Shown here piece by piece: positions 9,101 through 17,037 of a stretch of DNA of 64,000 bases (its first letter is position 1; every line of letters starts with the position of its first letter). Source of the stretch: Flammeovirga sp. SJP92. GTDB taxonomy: Bacteria > Bacteroidota > Bacteroidia > Cytophagales > Flammeovirgaceae. Location of the stretch: contig NZ_LQAQ01000015.1 of NCBI RefSeq assembly GCF_001583495.1, positions 124,001 to 188,000 of the forward strand, in the 5' to 3' direction. A program made the position numbers and the translations under genes. Below the pieces are notes generated by a model. That model searched no databases, had not been told where the DNA came from, and saw only the letters and a list, made by a program, of their open reading frames with translations.

Positions 9101-10385
9101 GACTTATAAGAGTACCGTCTTTCTTAAAAATATAAGAACAATATTTTTGGCTATTATTGATAGTAATTGAAGTAGTTTCTCCATCACAAAGATCTGATTG
9201 ATAATTTAGAGATAACGGCTTTAATACTTCACAAACAGTAATCGTTGGTGAGAGTACAACTTTGCTTTCAGTTGAATAACAATTACTGCCACTTCCTCCA
9301 CTTATAGTATAAGCATATTGGAATTTAAATTTACCAACCTCATTAAATGTATAACTTCCTATGCCACTGCCTAAAGAAGTTGATGACCCTGTTTTTTCAT
9401 TGATCAGAAACCATTCACCAGAAATTGTTACACCACTAGGGTTGTTTAATCTAATAGTCTTTGTATTACCTAAATAAGTACTAGTTCCTCCATCTACACT
9501 TATAGAAATATTAGTATCTGGTCTCTCTGGTTTACTTATTGATACAGTTGGGCCAATTTCTGTACCACATGAAGAATACAGTCTTACTTGAAAAGTACCA
9601 ACTCCCTCAAGGTCGAACTGATACATATTACTAGCGGTGGAAAAATTGGTTTCAGCAAGGTAAGTATTATCTCTATAAATTTGTATTTTCTGTGTCCTAT
9701 CAACTTTAGTATAATCAGCAAAACTAACGGTTATAACAGAACGAGCTGCATTGTCTTTACAATAACTACTTCCAGTAATACTTACTAAATCTTTGTCCGA
9801 TTCATACGTTTTTATTTCTTGAACTGCTGAATATTTATCAGAAGAACAATTAGCATAAGATCGAATTCTATATTTACCAGTTCCATAATAAGCAAAACTT
9901 ATTGTACCTGATTGGTTTGAAATCGTTTGTTTTGTTGTATATGTTTCACCCTCTAATTTTTGTAAAGAATAAGAGACTAATGAACTTGCATTTGTAACTC
10001 TTAAAGGTGTACTAGAATTGGGACATACTTTATTACTTCCAACAGTAAAGATTGGTGTTGACCAAGTAGGTCCACTAATTAATGAGGCACTAACAATATT
10101 AGAAGATCCTATTCTATTTCCAGGCCAGTCAAAAATATCAACTTGATAATCACCTGATTGACTCGCTTGAAAAGAAGCTTGTCCACCCATTATTAAAACA
10201 TAATCTGAAACATAGTCATTAAATCTTTTTAATCTTAAATAACGGGATTCAGGACCTTCTGCTTTAAGTGAAATACTAGAACAAGTAGTATTTGTTACAC
10301 TAAGTTTTACTGTTTGTGCATATGTTGTAGTTCCTATTATCATAATGATTAATGATAACAAGAATATATTTTTTGTTTTTAGCAT
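3132..10385 (-). CDS. Giant secreted RHS/YD-repeat protein with Ig-like N-terminus and variable C-terminal domain
   Basis: 2417 residues. A signal peptide (1-24) is followed by about 1000 residues of Cys-containing Ig/PKD-like beta modules. Near 1035-1170 is a DUF6443-like RHS start (VEYFDGLGRPIQS). YD repeats follow (YEYDDLNRMIAKKLPG, YTYDPLNRLKKANY). An inserted beta-sandwich-like segment spans about 1932-2117 (EDFED... YFDDITITF). The RHS-associated core runs about 2124-2205 (YYPFGMNM, QYNGKEKQEE, DYGARHYDASLGRW), ending in DPDG. The last 212 residues form the variable domain. They open Gly-rich (GAVTGGLGKV), continue amphipathic and Lys/Ala-rich, and show no nuclease motif. RHS shells enclose C-terminal toxins in known systems. 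Export is probably by Sec. No T9SS sorting domain is visible, so the final export route is unclear. Confidence 0.85.
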   Translation of the reverse strand: MLKTKNIFLLSLIIMIIGTTTYAQTVKLSVTNTTCSSISLKAEGPESRYLRLKRFNDYVSDYVLIMGGQASFQASQSGDYQVDIFDWPGNRIGSSNIVSASLISGPTWSTPIFTVGSNKVCPNSSTPLRVTNASSLVSYSLQKLEGETYTTKQTISNQSGTISFAYYGTGKYRIRSYANCSSDKYSAVQEIKTYESDKDLVSITGSSYCKDNAARSVITVSFADYTKVDRTQKIQIYRDNTYLAETNFSTASNMYQFDLEGVGTFQVRLYSSCGTEIGPTVSISKPERPDTNISISVDGGTSTYLGNTKTIRLNNPSGVTISGEWFLINEKTGSSTSLGSGIGSYTFNEVGKFKFQYAYTISGGSGSNCYSTESKVVLSPTITVCEVLKPLSLNYQSDLCDGETTSITINNSQKYCSYIFKKDGTLISHLQSTKDGVLNIPGTFSKGNYSIEYSNECNDNEVLAFKINEHKPLKQEDIIVRSESYCLNNVSLGNISVTNHSQYTQTVTKVEIYEKEGVYPIQVRDLLGSNTSFLEVFHDLPVGIYYAKVYDNVCGVTESDFIEIEEPNREDADVSVNISGSSTSCINTGMSFSLQASGNSSINVTELNLINVNTGARKSLDPSIRYYDFNEEGRFQFEAKCFIQSEQGCYNQDLLTGVSPMITIEKPIVIHNISPILTQNFDDYHITFLTQEGINYQLMSNTIDSPSDEHEVIKGDGNEAIFEVSCQNRYWVRSFDSNSCGLFEKKSDELNNILEVPEIEVLESNIGLCNHINGRITVKNALQGITYQLFREGEFLDEKIMNTSREVIFKDLGEGEYFVKSYWKDVCDLGISQESQKVSIKRYSLSNTIDITGGVDGKIYRGSKITLSIPELDEMPTFIWETSYDNQNFEVFKKGTSNELTFTPTSDLYVRVKIEDCTIGEQVSNSVFIELLNDDIYRPIYLWKHGQDKKLYKNNYNAEYDYFWQTDDSEPDDSNDALYILNPSPGKYFLRARHTETQQWAPTSISYLIESEIFDVDLIDQDLDNDQLNYKKSHSFRKPILKELDDIEKDISKGVISKVEYFDGLGRPIQSVIKQGARNKENNYLDIIIPNGFDKSGFNPKEFLPYVSNGKKGEFIPDAIEKQEEYYGSEKVSEVTDFPYTLKKFEATPRGKADKFGAQGENWAGTLGDTKEEKVVIAVERSNLLEDKIIDFKSIEVESTPNRIEIDYPIEGNKDVVAKEEIILSDGFSFDGNTGTFNARILSSKLKSNYDIPYFSSNELMLFETYDEHGFITTQVKNKFGQLLLKRVQEGVDENTSLVTYFDTYYIYDDYDNLILVIPPLASENIASTNKLSDEVTDNLCYQYEYDDLNRMIAKKLPGKGWEYMVYDQWDRLVLTQDANLRLESQWLFTKYDALNRPTTTGLKTISLALSDIRDSVAINGNRYGVGSYPTIEDATILSETFYDNYDWLGEDYEFKVPEFVFDLEEEEENEGKEVITRFVRDGNYSIKGKITGSKVRVLGTNDFLTTVTYYDDKYRVIQTLTESLAKGKEKTEGQRKKRDIVTTQYNFAGEVVKTHLLHEGYNDLMVTIVKENQYDLTGRILETKQTVSQEDEEGKVDVVEDITTFEYNELGEMIKKTTGTENQPLVHQYDYNIRGWSLGVNKGANISKDQPFVQELYYISDQNESLGVPAQYNGNIVKQSWQSFNDPMNGRSYEYTYDPLNRLKKANYIGAEGEMYSVAGNDNGIKYDANGNILNLSREGYRAADQSPSYGTIDLLTYEYLPNTNQLKNVEDASSYRPSDFRKDNSFFDAGTGAAFSYDDNGNLEKDANKNIESIKYNHLNLPEEITFKLKEGHQDKVIYIYDAAGVKLEKYASIKQADGSIQNVTTKYIGGFVYESKGETDELQFLHTAEGRILTDKSGVKTRLAQKQLYQEYHYKDHLGNLRATVRLDEVVLEDFEDNVSIFDFKEGEIVGNIGGREGLVQEVGSGSQGATLEQIIPLEAGEKVYVGVDYYVSNHHKSVVTQSQTSSSYDNSSFSDNGESTREASNRIQIAAPVLSFGDEPIEDVDAYLEVEFFDLNRNATQNSEKLKVTTANAWKTVGKSFVAPENTASIKVSLHNASPTLPVYFDDITITFDDYVVQENHYYPFGMNMAGIEKQGTPDHKFQYNGKEKQEEIGFIDYGARHYDASLGRWFVVDPKSEVLYSFSPYCYTLNNSTNYIDPDGKLPVPVLGFLLGAGTEYAVQVAGNVISTGLSVDAFTKDVDFSDVFIEGAVGAVTGGLGKVRKFKKILSNDIVVDGMKSAIKNGINLVQGDISPGEAGIQIFADVALSVGGKKIKDGLDDMVNNAYKKASHELKSANGQVSALQKKLSKSTTPNQVQRNTNKLNKAKSVAADKAKTNAAAAAAVIDNSSDKVKFGYGVATSVIKNTTTNEIKK

Positions 10386-10410
10386 GAATCAAATAATTTG
10401 AAGTAGATAG

Positions 10411-13400
10411 TTATTTAGTTTCTGTGTGATATTTATATTCATATAATGATATATATTCACCTTTATCATTTTTAATTGACTCTAATTCTCTGAAGCTATT
10501 GTAAGTGAAGTACAACCTTCTTCCATTCTCATCAATTTCTTCTATCAAAAGTTCGTCATCTCCATATACAAAACCTTTTATGATATGATCAGGATGATTT
10601 TCACTTAATACTTTCCACGAATCTAAACCTTGTACAATATTTCCAAGATCAATATTTTCTGCAACATTCTCTCCTTTTATAATGAAGATTGGATGAATGA
10701 GATTTGCATCCCATACAACCATTGTCGTAATACCTGATGCATCAATATTTTTTTGTAACCTCCCATTACTCCAAGTATTTGCTGAATTTAATTTCCATTC
10801 AAGTTTATCAATTACCTTTGTATAAAAATCACTAATCTTTGGATATTCAGTGGCTAAATCTCTTGAAAACTCATTCTTTTGAACTTGAATAACATCACCA
10901 TTTTTTCTGTTAATAATTTTTGTTGGGTTCGCTATTTCATTATTTTTTAATAAGTCAGTTTTGATATCACTATCCAAATCATCGTTATTCAAATAAAAAT
11001 ACTCTGTTTCTAGCGTTGTATTTTCATCACTTGATATGACCTTCTTAAGAAGATAATTATCTGAATAATATTCGTTTTTTGTCCTTACCTCAAATTGATT
11101 ACCATTTTTAGTCTCTTTTTGAATACTCTCTAATAGAGTGCCTGTCTGATATTTCCAATTATCAAATACAACAGGAAATATTTCATTTAATGATGTTGAA
11201 CCTCTTTGGATCAAACCTCCATAATATACTCTTTGCTTTAAAGTAATACATGGTAGAGTTTTATTAATAACAGTCCCATATACATTTGCACTACTTTGCA
11301 CCAATTCTCCATCTTCATTAAAAATTCTTGTTGAAGATGGTTTTCCATTATTCGGATTAGAATGAAATGCTAATGGAAATGGGAAGAAATTTTTCTCCCA
11401 GATTAAACCCTCATGATTAACTGAGGTATTCTGAAAAGGCTGATTGATCACACTATTATATGTAGAACCATTACCTTCTAAAATCTCATCAACACCATAA
11501 TAACTTAAGACATTACTACCGAAAATTGCTGAATTGTTCGAAGATGAAATTCTTTCGAAGTCCCACTTTATATTAAAGAGCTGGACCGTATTCCCTGCAT
11601 TAGATGCTCTTTGCCACCATTGATGTTTAGTCAAGAAATTATAGCTATGATTTATCATTGGATTCGGGTATTCATAGCTTACTTTTTTGAGAACTTTATC
11701 ATTAATATCTAAATATTCTATGTCTTTTACTCTTAACCCTCCAATTGTCGTTTCTTTTACCCCACTATCGTCATTTTTTTCACGATACGTATATTCATAT
11801 AAAAGATAAATTGCCAAACTACCTGTAAATTCTGGGTTATATTTATTATCATAATATAGTTTCACTTCAATTTCATCATTCTCATCTATTAATTCGTGAG
11901 TCGCATAAGCTATTACGTCATCGTTTGGGAAACCTACTCCAGTATGGACTTGTTCAGTCTTCTCTAAATTCTCTTCTAATTCCTTCCTTTCTAGAAGCTC
12001 CCCATTCTTAAATATGGCTACTCTAGGTTTTAATCTTTTTAATTCAAAAAAAGTCTCAGTATTTTTTTGAGGGCCAAGTAATAAAAATCTAAATTCAACT
12101 TGAGTATTTCTATTACTCTTGATTTTAAATGAATCACCTGGACATTTATTCTCTGATTCTTCTTCACTACAAAGGTTCATAACATATGAATAATCCTTTC
12201 TAAGTAAAACATCTTCTTCTGTAATATTATGTACATACGTTGTAGTTTTATTTGCCTCATAATTGAATTTCACCTTTCCGCCTGTAGGATATTTTACCGT
12301 TTCTAGTATGCCCATTTTCATATAACGTTCACTAGAATTCCTATTATTAAAATAACCTAAAGGCTCTATACTTCTTGGATATTTTATAAGTGTTGTATTC
12401 CCCTGACCATTGCTAAAGCCCCAAAAATCAACGCTTTTAGATAAGTAATCAGGTATATGGTAAGGATAGGAAGTTCTATATAAAAACTCATATTTTCTAG
12501 AATCACCCTCACTTATTGAATTATGAAGTTCTTTTAAAAAAAGCCTTTTGTTTCTTGAAAACTGTTCTTTATCGTGGTCATCAACAACTTCATCTAAACC
12601 TGTATAATTGTATTTAAATTCATAATTGTTATATTTCAAATAACTACTATTAATACTCTTATAAAAATCAATACTACTTAAAAAATATTCATTATAAATA
12701 TCAGCTGTTTCAGCATCAGCCAAATAATCATCTCCATCTCTTCTATTTCTTACAGCATTAAATGACACATAGTTTTTTGTTCTAGTTCCTGAAATGGTTT
12801 CTAGTCTACTATTTCCACTAATAAAAGATTTATTCTGATTAATAGTTAAGCCTAAAGGGTAATCGGGTTTTTTACTAAATTTTTCTTCAAAAACATTTGT
12901 TATTTGACCTCCTGAACCATGGGTATAATCCAAATATTCTGTAATTGATACTCTTTTCGTCACTGTATTGCCATAGGTAAATTCAATTTTATCTATTTTA
13001 TCATTACTAATGATTTCTCTTAATAGCCATGCTGTGGCTACTCCTGAAGTTTTCTCAATAAATTTTTCACTTACAAACCCGTCTAAATCAGCAGAACCAA
13101 ATACATAAGATGTTCCGTCAATATCTTTTACAATAAACTTATACAGCTTTCCTTGCTCATAAAATTTTTCAATCGTAATTTTTTTATCACATTCTAAAGC
13201 TAAATCATTACTTGGCCCGAATGAAAACTTAGCAACTATGTTGGGTAAATTGATAGTGAAAATATCAGGCTGACTATCATAATTACCATCAACAAATCCT
13301 TTATATAAATAATATTTGGCATCATCTGAAAACACAGGAACAACCTCATCGCAAGCTACTTCTTTAATTTGCTGTATTTTATCCATATTACTAGATTCCC

Positions 13401-13764
13401 AATAAGCTCCAGAAGCTGATTCATCTGGGATATGATTTACTTGTCTAGTGATTGAACCACCTGCTTGTAATGTCCATCCAAGCCCTACCCAACCAGGCAC
13501 ATTATTAACCCTATTACCTTCACTATTGTAAGATAGTGTGATAGGAACTTCGAGATTTCCTTCTTTAAAAGTACCAAGAGGAATTGAAAAGTTAGATGTG
13601 CCATTTGAAGCACTAATTTTCTGTTCAGATATACTTAATAATCCTGTTGATTCTGGTGACAGTGGATATATATTATCCAATGGGTATTGTTGAGCCTCTA
13701 CATTTCCCTTTATAAAAAAGAAAAAATACAGAAACCCCATTACCGTTAAATGAGATTTTAACAT
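10411..13764 (-). CDS. SpvB/TcB-like RHS-family secreted protein
   Basis: 1117 residues with an N-terminal signal peptide ending near residue 24 (NVEAQ). Residues ~30-110 have the SpvB-like pattern: a pseudo-repeat start (GTSNFSIPLGTF), then PITLSYNSEGNR and VGLGWTLQAGGSITRQ. The C-terminal part has the Bacteroidota RHS-like segment TTMVVWDANLIHPIFII and ends in a YD-type repeat (GRRLYFTYNSFRELESI). There is no RHS core or toxin domain. It sits 25 bp upstream of the giant RHS gene. The pair could build one shell as TcB and TcC do, but that assembly is inferred from order and domains only. Confidence 0.75.
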   Translation of the reverse strand: MLKSHLTVMGFLYFFFFIKGNVEAQQYPLDNIYPLSPESTGLLSISEQKISASNGTSNFSIPLGTFKEGNLEVPITLSYNSEGNRVNNVPGWVGLGWTLQAGGSITRQVNHIPDESASGAYWESSNMDKIQQIKEVACDEVVPVFSDDAKYYLYKGFVDGNYDSQPDIFTINLPNIVAKFSFGPSNDLALECDKKITIEKFYEQGKLYKFIVKDIDGTSYVFGSADLDGFVSEKFIEKTSGVATAWLLREIISNDKIDKIEFTYGNTVTKRVSITEYLDYTHGSGGQITNVFEEKFSKKPDYPLGLTINQNKSFISGNSRLETISGTRTKNYVSFNAVRNRRDGDDYLADAETADIYNEYFLSSIDFYKSINSSYLKYNNYEFKYNYTGLDEVVDDHDKEQFSRNKRLFLKELHNSISEGDSRKYEFLYRTSYPYHIPDYLSKSVDFWGFSNGQGNTTLIKYPRSIEPLGYFNNRNSSERYMKMGILETVKYPTGGKVKFNYEANKTTTYVHNITEEDVLLRKDYSYVMNLCSEEESENKCPGDSFKIKSNRNTQVEFRFLLLGPQKNTETFFELKRLKPRVAIFKNGELLERKELEENLEKTEQVHTGVGFPNDDVIAYATHELIDENDEIEVKLYYDNKYNPEFTGSLAIYLLYEYTYREKNDDSGVKETTIGGLRVKDIEYLDINDKVLKKVSYEYPNPMINHSYNFLTKHQWWQRASNAGNTVQLFNIKWDFERISSSNNSAIFGSNVLSYYGVDEILEGNGSTYNSVINQPFQNTSVNHEGLIWEKNFFPFPLAFHSNPNNGKPSSTRIFNEDGELVQSSANVYGTVINKTLPCITLKQRVYYGGLIQRGSTSLNEIFPVVFDNWKYQTGTLLESIQKETKNGNQFEVRTKNEYYSDNYLLKKVISSDENTTLETEYFYLNNDDLDSDIKTDLLKNNEIANPTKIINRKNGDVIQVQKNEFSRDLATEYPKISDFYTKVIDKLEWKLNSANTWSNGRLQKNIDASGITTMVVWDANLIHPIFIIKGENVAENIDLGNIVQGLDSWKVLSENHPDHIIKGFVYGDDELLIEEIDENGRRLYFTYNSFRELESIKNDKGEYISLYEYKYHTETK

Positions 13765-13780
13765 GTTAGAAATGTTTAGT

Positions 13781-14506
13781 TTACTTATTTAATATATAGT
13801 TTACTTTTTCTTCTAATGCTGATAATTTTTTAAACTTATCATTCAAATTTTTATTCATTTCAATCAATTCAATGATTCTCTTTTCTTGATCAATTGTATA
13901 CAAAGTAAGCTCTTCAATTTTTTCCAAAAGCTTGACATTCATTGCTGCTAAATCAACGCCTTCATTAAGAACCTCTTGTTCTGGTTTGATATTAGGCAGG
14001 TGATGATGTTCTTTTACAAAAGCTTCTAATTCAGAAAGGGGCATTAAATTATAATTCTGTCCAAATACATAATCTGCCCAAATATCTGTATGAACTTTAA
14101 TCTGATTAGAATAAATTCCTCCCCAAACTCTAAGGTTACTTGTACTGTTCTCTTCTCCAAAGACAATGTTCTTATCACTATCCATTGTCAGCATTGTGTA
14201 AGCACCAGACCAATTAGAACCATTAAGCATAGAAATTTTTAGAGATCTATCTTCGGTTCTAAATGCCCAAACAGAAGCTAAACCTGAATAATTTTTAGTT
14301 TCAAAAACTAGAGGGACTTTTCCTGTTGCAATATGGACTTTTCCCAGATGCCCAAACGCAACATTATTGGTACCAATACCAACATTTTTATTACCTGAAT
14401 GGTAATAGATTCCACTTGATTCAATTTCATTTTGAGAATATCCTTGATAGGCAATTAGGTATATCAAGAAAAATAGAATGATAGTAATAAAGGTTTTAGT
14501 ATTCAT
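13781..14506 (-). CDS. Tail-fibre-like secreted coiled-coil protein
   Basis: 241 residues with a signal peptide ending near YSQ (~25). A GIYYHSGNKNVGIGT start and beta-rich middle (LRVWGGIYSNQIKVHTDIWADYVF) match the Bacteroidota tail-fibre/S74-like group. The motif NLMPLSELEAFVKEHHHLPNI is the hallmark of that group, and a C-terminal coiled coil spans about 190-241 (LLEKIEELTLY). Such proteins are predicted to trimerise on the surface, some with an intramolecular chaperone; here no Ser-Lys dyad was found. It is the first gene of the RHS operon (16-bp gap to the next), suggesting an accessory or adhesive role for the RHS pair. Confidence 0.75.
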   Translation of the reverse strand: MNTKTFITIILFFLIYLIAYQGYSQNEIESSGIYYHSGNKNVGIGTNNVAFGHLGKVHIATGKVPLVFETKNYSGLASVWAFRTEDRSLKISMLNGSNWSGAYTMLTMDSDKNIVFGEENSTSNLRVWGGIYSNQIKVHTDIWADYVFGQNYNLMPLSELEAFVKEHHHLPNIKPEQEVLNEGVDLAAMNVKLLEKIEELTLYTIDQEKRIIELIEMNKNLNDKFKKLSALEEKVNYILNK

Positions 14507-14827
14507 TATGTCAGTGAAAATTAAAAAATTAGTTCTAGCAAAATCTTAAATCAAGAATACTTTTTGTGTATAAAAAGTGATATTTAATTGTGATAAAAAA
14601 TCAATGAGTTGTAGTCTTTCAACACTATTTAAAAGTAACTATAGGATAATCACTAGAAATATTAAGTTTAACGTGATTCAAATATATTTTATATTTTTTA
14701 AATATTTACATATAAAATAAAAAAAGAGCTACCACAATTATCAATTTAAACAAATCTAACAATTAACAATATAAACAACTTAAAATTAGCTGAAATCAAT
14801 TTACTAAAGTCTGGATTTGCGTCCATT

Positions 14828-14942
14828 ATAAGGTGACACTCTTCACCCTTAGTAGGTACACCTCTTTACCCTTTACATGTCGTGATCCCTTCCCTTATAA
14901 GGGTGAACACCTCACCTTTAGAAGGGTGACGACCTCAATTGG
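14828..14942. repeat. 23-bp-period tandem array of five palindromic units
   Basis: Five units start at 14828, 14851, 14874, 14897 and 14920, each exactly 23 bp. The consensus is roughly ATAAGGTGAC-ACTCTTCACCCTT (first unit). Each unit is itself a near-palindrome: AAGG(G)TGA on the left and TCACCCTT on the right, 5-7 bp apart. Units 1 and 4 are best preserved, units 3 and 5 are degenerate. The exact period with diverged sequence suggests an old expansion. It could act as an operator array or as a run of hairpins, about 320 bp upstream of the RHS operon. Confidence 0.75.
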
Positions 14943-15010
14943 ATAGAGATGCGTAAAATCTCATGATAACTTGAACTCCCAAAAACAACTTTCTACATAA
15001 GCGTAGTAAA

Positions 15011-15120
15011 AAGGTCAATCTTGAATGTATGGTTATCAAAAATTGACCTTTATGTTTTACCTATCCTTCTTTGTGTTTGAAGTTATAAGTTGGAAACTTA
15101 TTCAATAGCCAAGTTACGAG
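15011..15120. repeat. Dispersed intergenic repeat, copy 2
   Basis: This is the most regular copy of the three-copy family. The inverted repeat is AAGGTCAATCTTGA (15011-15024) with TCAAAAATTGACCTT (15036-15050). TTTTACCTATCCTTCTTTG and TAAGTTGGAAACTTATTC follow. It begins 43 bp 3' of the ankyrin gene's stop. Read on the minus strand, the hairpin is followed by a short T run, so it is a plausible terminator of that gene. Confidence 0.8.
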
Positions 15121-15162
15121 TAACACTTGCGTTTAACACTCAAAACAGTGGAGAGAAAACTA

Positions 15163-15765
15163 TTAGTAGTCCTCCATTTTTCTTTCTAAAAAGGATATCG
15201 ATTTTTTAATTTCTTCTTTGTCCGAGTTTTTTTTCACATTTTCCATCGAAATAGATTTAAGAGTATCAAGAGAATCCTTGATAGTATCTTTATGAATAGC
15301 AACATTTTCAAATAAAGTGAAAACTTCATATGTACTATAACCTCTTATGAATGCAAGAGTAACTTCATCAAAAGGAGAATTCCCATACTTATTTTTATAA
15401 TTAGGATCTCCTCCATTCTCTAGAAGAAGTTTAAATATCTCAATATCTTCTGAAGTCGGGTAATAATTAGATACTCTCGTAAGATTATGAATATAATAAT
15501 GCATGCTAGTATTATTATTTTCATCTCCGCTATTTATATTAAAACCCAAGTTTATTAACTCAACTATAAAGGGAATATTCTTATAACTAACTGCTAGATG
15601 TAATAAGTCTTCGCCTATTACAGATCTTATCGACTTAATATCTTTTATTTTCTTAAGATTATTAATTACAGAATTTATTTTACTATTAATTTCAGAATCT
15701 ACTTTCCCTATTTCTAATAAATTATCAAAATCATCCCATTCTATCATAATATTATTTTTTTTCAT
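15163..15765 (-). CDS. Ankyrin-repeat protein, possible orphan immunity protein
   Basis: A 200-residue soluble protein with no signal peptide. At least two or three ankyrin repeats are visible: GEDLLHLAVSYKNIPFIVELI-NLGFNINSG, NNTSMHYYIHN, and EIFKLLLENGGDPNYKNKYGNSPFDEV. The C-terminus is charged and helical. ATG at 15765 and ATG at 15747 are both possible starts. Ankyrin proteins are one recurring class of immunity proteins in polymorphic toxin loci. Here the gene is next to an RHS operon but has no toxin gene immediately upstream, so it may be an orphan immunity gene. The fold is well supported, the role is not. Confidence 0.7.
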   Translation of the reverse strand: MKKNNIMIEWDDFDNLLEIGKVDSEINSKINSVINNLKKIKDIKSIRSVIGEDLLHLAVSYKNIPFIVELINLGFNINSGDENNNTSMHYYIHNLTRVSNYYPTSEDIEIFKLLLENGGDPNYKNKYGNSPFDEVTLAFIRGYSTYEVFTLFENVAIHKDTIKDSLDTLKSISMENVKKNSDKEEIKKSISFLERKMEDY

Positions 15766-15892
15766 GTTTTCCAGATGAATTTCTTAGATCTACCACCCTC
15801 TACCACTGTCCTTTGTATTAAATCAGCAAACTACACTAAAAGCTAGTCATTTGTTATAGTTATAGCTAAAAAAAATAGCCCTAGTTGAACAT

Positions 15893-16336
15893 TTAACTTT
15901 TATTTTTCGGATATAGCTTCTCCTTTATTTTGTATCCAAACACCACAAACACCCCAATAAATGTACAAACGAAACCCACTAAACCTAATAGAACTGTGCC
16001 TGTCCATTGCCCCTTCTTTACTACTGCCTCTTGAGGAGAATATTTATGATACATCACTACAACTTTCTGCCCCACCTCATGATTTAGGCTTCCATTTGTA
16101 TAAAACTTTATTTTCTCGTTGTACTGATCAACAAATTCCACCACTATTTCTACACGCCTAACATCCTCATCATCGGTAGATTCTGTATATTCATTTTTCT
16201 CTAAAACTTTCCCCTCTGTCTCAATTGCATATTTTTTAAATTCCAAATTATCGTTTAATGATACCCAACTCGCACGCAGAAATAATATACCTGGTAATAG
16301 AAAAAATAAGGCGAAAAAGAAGTTTGCTATTTTCAT
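15893..16336 (-). CDS. DUF3592-like two-TM membrane protein
   Basis: 147 residues: TM1 about residues 5-26 (FFFALFFLLPGILFLRAS) and TM2 about 111-135 (TVLLGLVGFVCTFIGVFVVFG). Between them is a beta domain containing EGKVLEKNEY, VEIVVEFVDQYNEKIKFYTNG and GQKVVVMYHKYSPQEA. This is the usual layout of DUF3592, whose function is unknown. It has no operon partner: the ankyrin gene lies 127 bp downstream in the same orientation. It has the same topology as the putative immunity protein at 2681-3148. Confidence 0.75.
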   Translation of the reverse strand: MKIANFFFALFFLLPGILFLRASWVSLNDNLEFKKYAIETEGKVLEKNEYTESTDDEDVRRVEIVVEFVDQYNEKIKFYTNGSLNHEVGQKVVVMYHKYSPQEAVVKKGQWTGTVLLGLVGFVCTFIGVFVVFGYKIKEKLYPKNKS

Positions 16337-17037
16337 GTTTGATTAATGGAAATTACTGTAAATAAAGCACGATATTAAAGATTTTTGATATTCAACTTTT
16401 GTTCCAGAGCATAATTCTATTGATAAAGTGTGCATGTAAAGTTAGAAATCAAGAGACTATAAATTATTGAATATTCTAGAAGCATGAAGATTAGGTTATA
16501 ACTTTTATTTATCTCAAGGGTCTTGATTCTTGAAAGTAATGTGTGGAAAATGCTCAATAATTAATATTTGATAACATTGTAAAACTATACGATCCCCTAT
16601 TGTTGTTCACCGCTTTTGTGGTACAATTATTGAAGCTTTTGGAGGCGTAAAACACTGACATGAATTTTTTATGCTAATCATAAACACCTTTAATTTTTTA
16701 ATCTCTAGCGTTTCTGCTGGCAAATACAAAATTGGCAAGATATAACTGCCAATTTTAACAAGTAACATTTATATAAGGATTGTAGAGAGGCTCAATTCAT
16801 GTCATATGAAAATGATTTAAATGTATTCAATAAAACAGACTTTAAAGAAAATTCAACAATAAAATCTATTCGATTATTATATGGAGTATTATACTCCTAG
16901 CTACTTGAGGCTATTTTGACTTCTATTTTGCTACTTCAATTGATACTATGTATTACATCTTAGTGCTTCTTTTGCTGCAAAATTTTATTCCTAAATAGTG
17001 CTCTCTCTAAAATTAATTGGTATTAAATATTAATCTT
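16337..17037. other. 700-bp gene-free region with a hairpin
   Basis: I see no credible coding frame. The one clear structure is a perfect 10-bp inverted repeat, AAAATTGGCA (16728-16737) and TGCCAATTTT (16747-16756), with a 9-nt loop and no following T run. The region separates the minus-strand DUF3592 gene from the plus-strand DUF4476 gene, so it must hold both promoters. I could not assign either with confidence. Confidence 0.5.

Larger units (their letters stand above)
14507..15162. other. 656-bp intergenic region upstream of the RHS operon
   Basis: No coding frame is evident. The region holds, from right to left, repeat copy 2 (15011-15120), a 23-bp-period palindromic array (14828-14942) and an AT-rich stretch running to the operon start. 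Two sequences matching the Bacteroidota -7 consensus on the minus strand (TAnnTTTG, at 14751-14758 and 14679-14686) are present, but neither has a TTG at the expected spacing. The promoter of the RHS operon is therefore not settled. Confidence 0.5.

Noticed and set aside
14828-14942. Possible CRISPR array
   Set aside because: Units are contiguous with no spacers, and each is an internal palindrome with a fixed 23-bp period.
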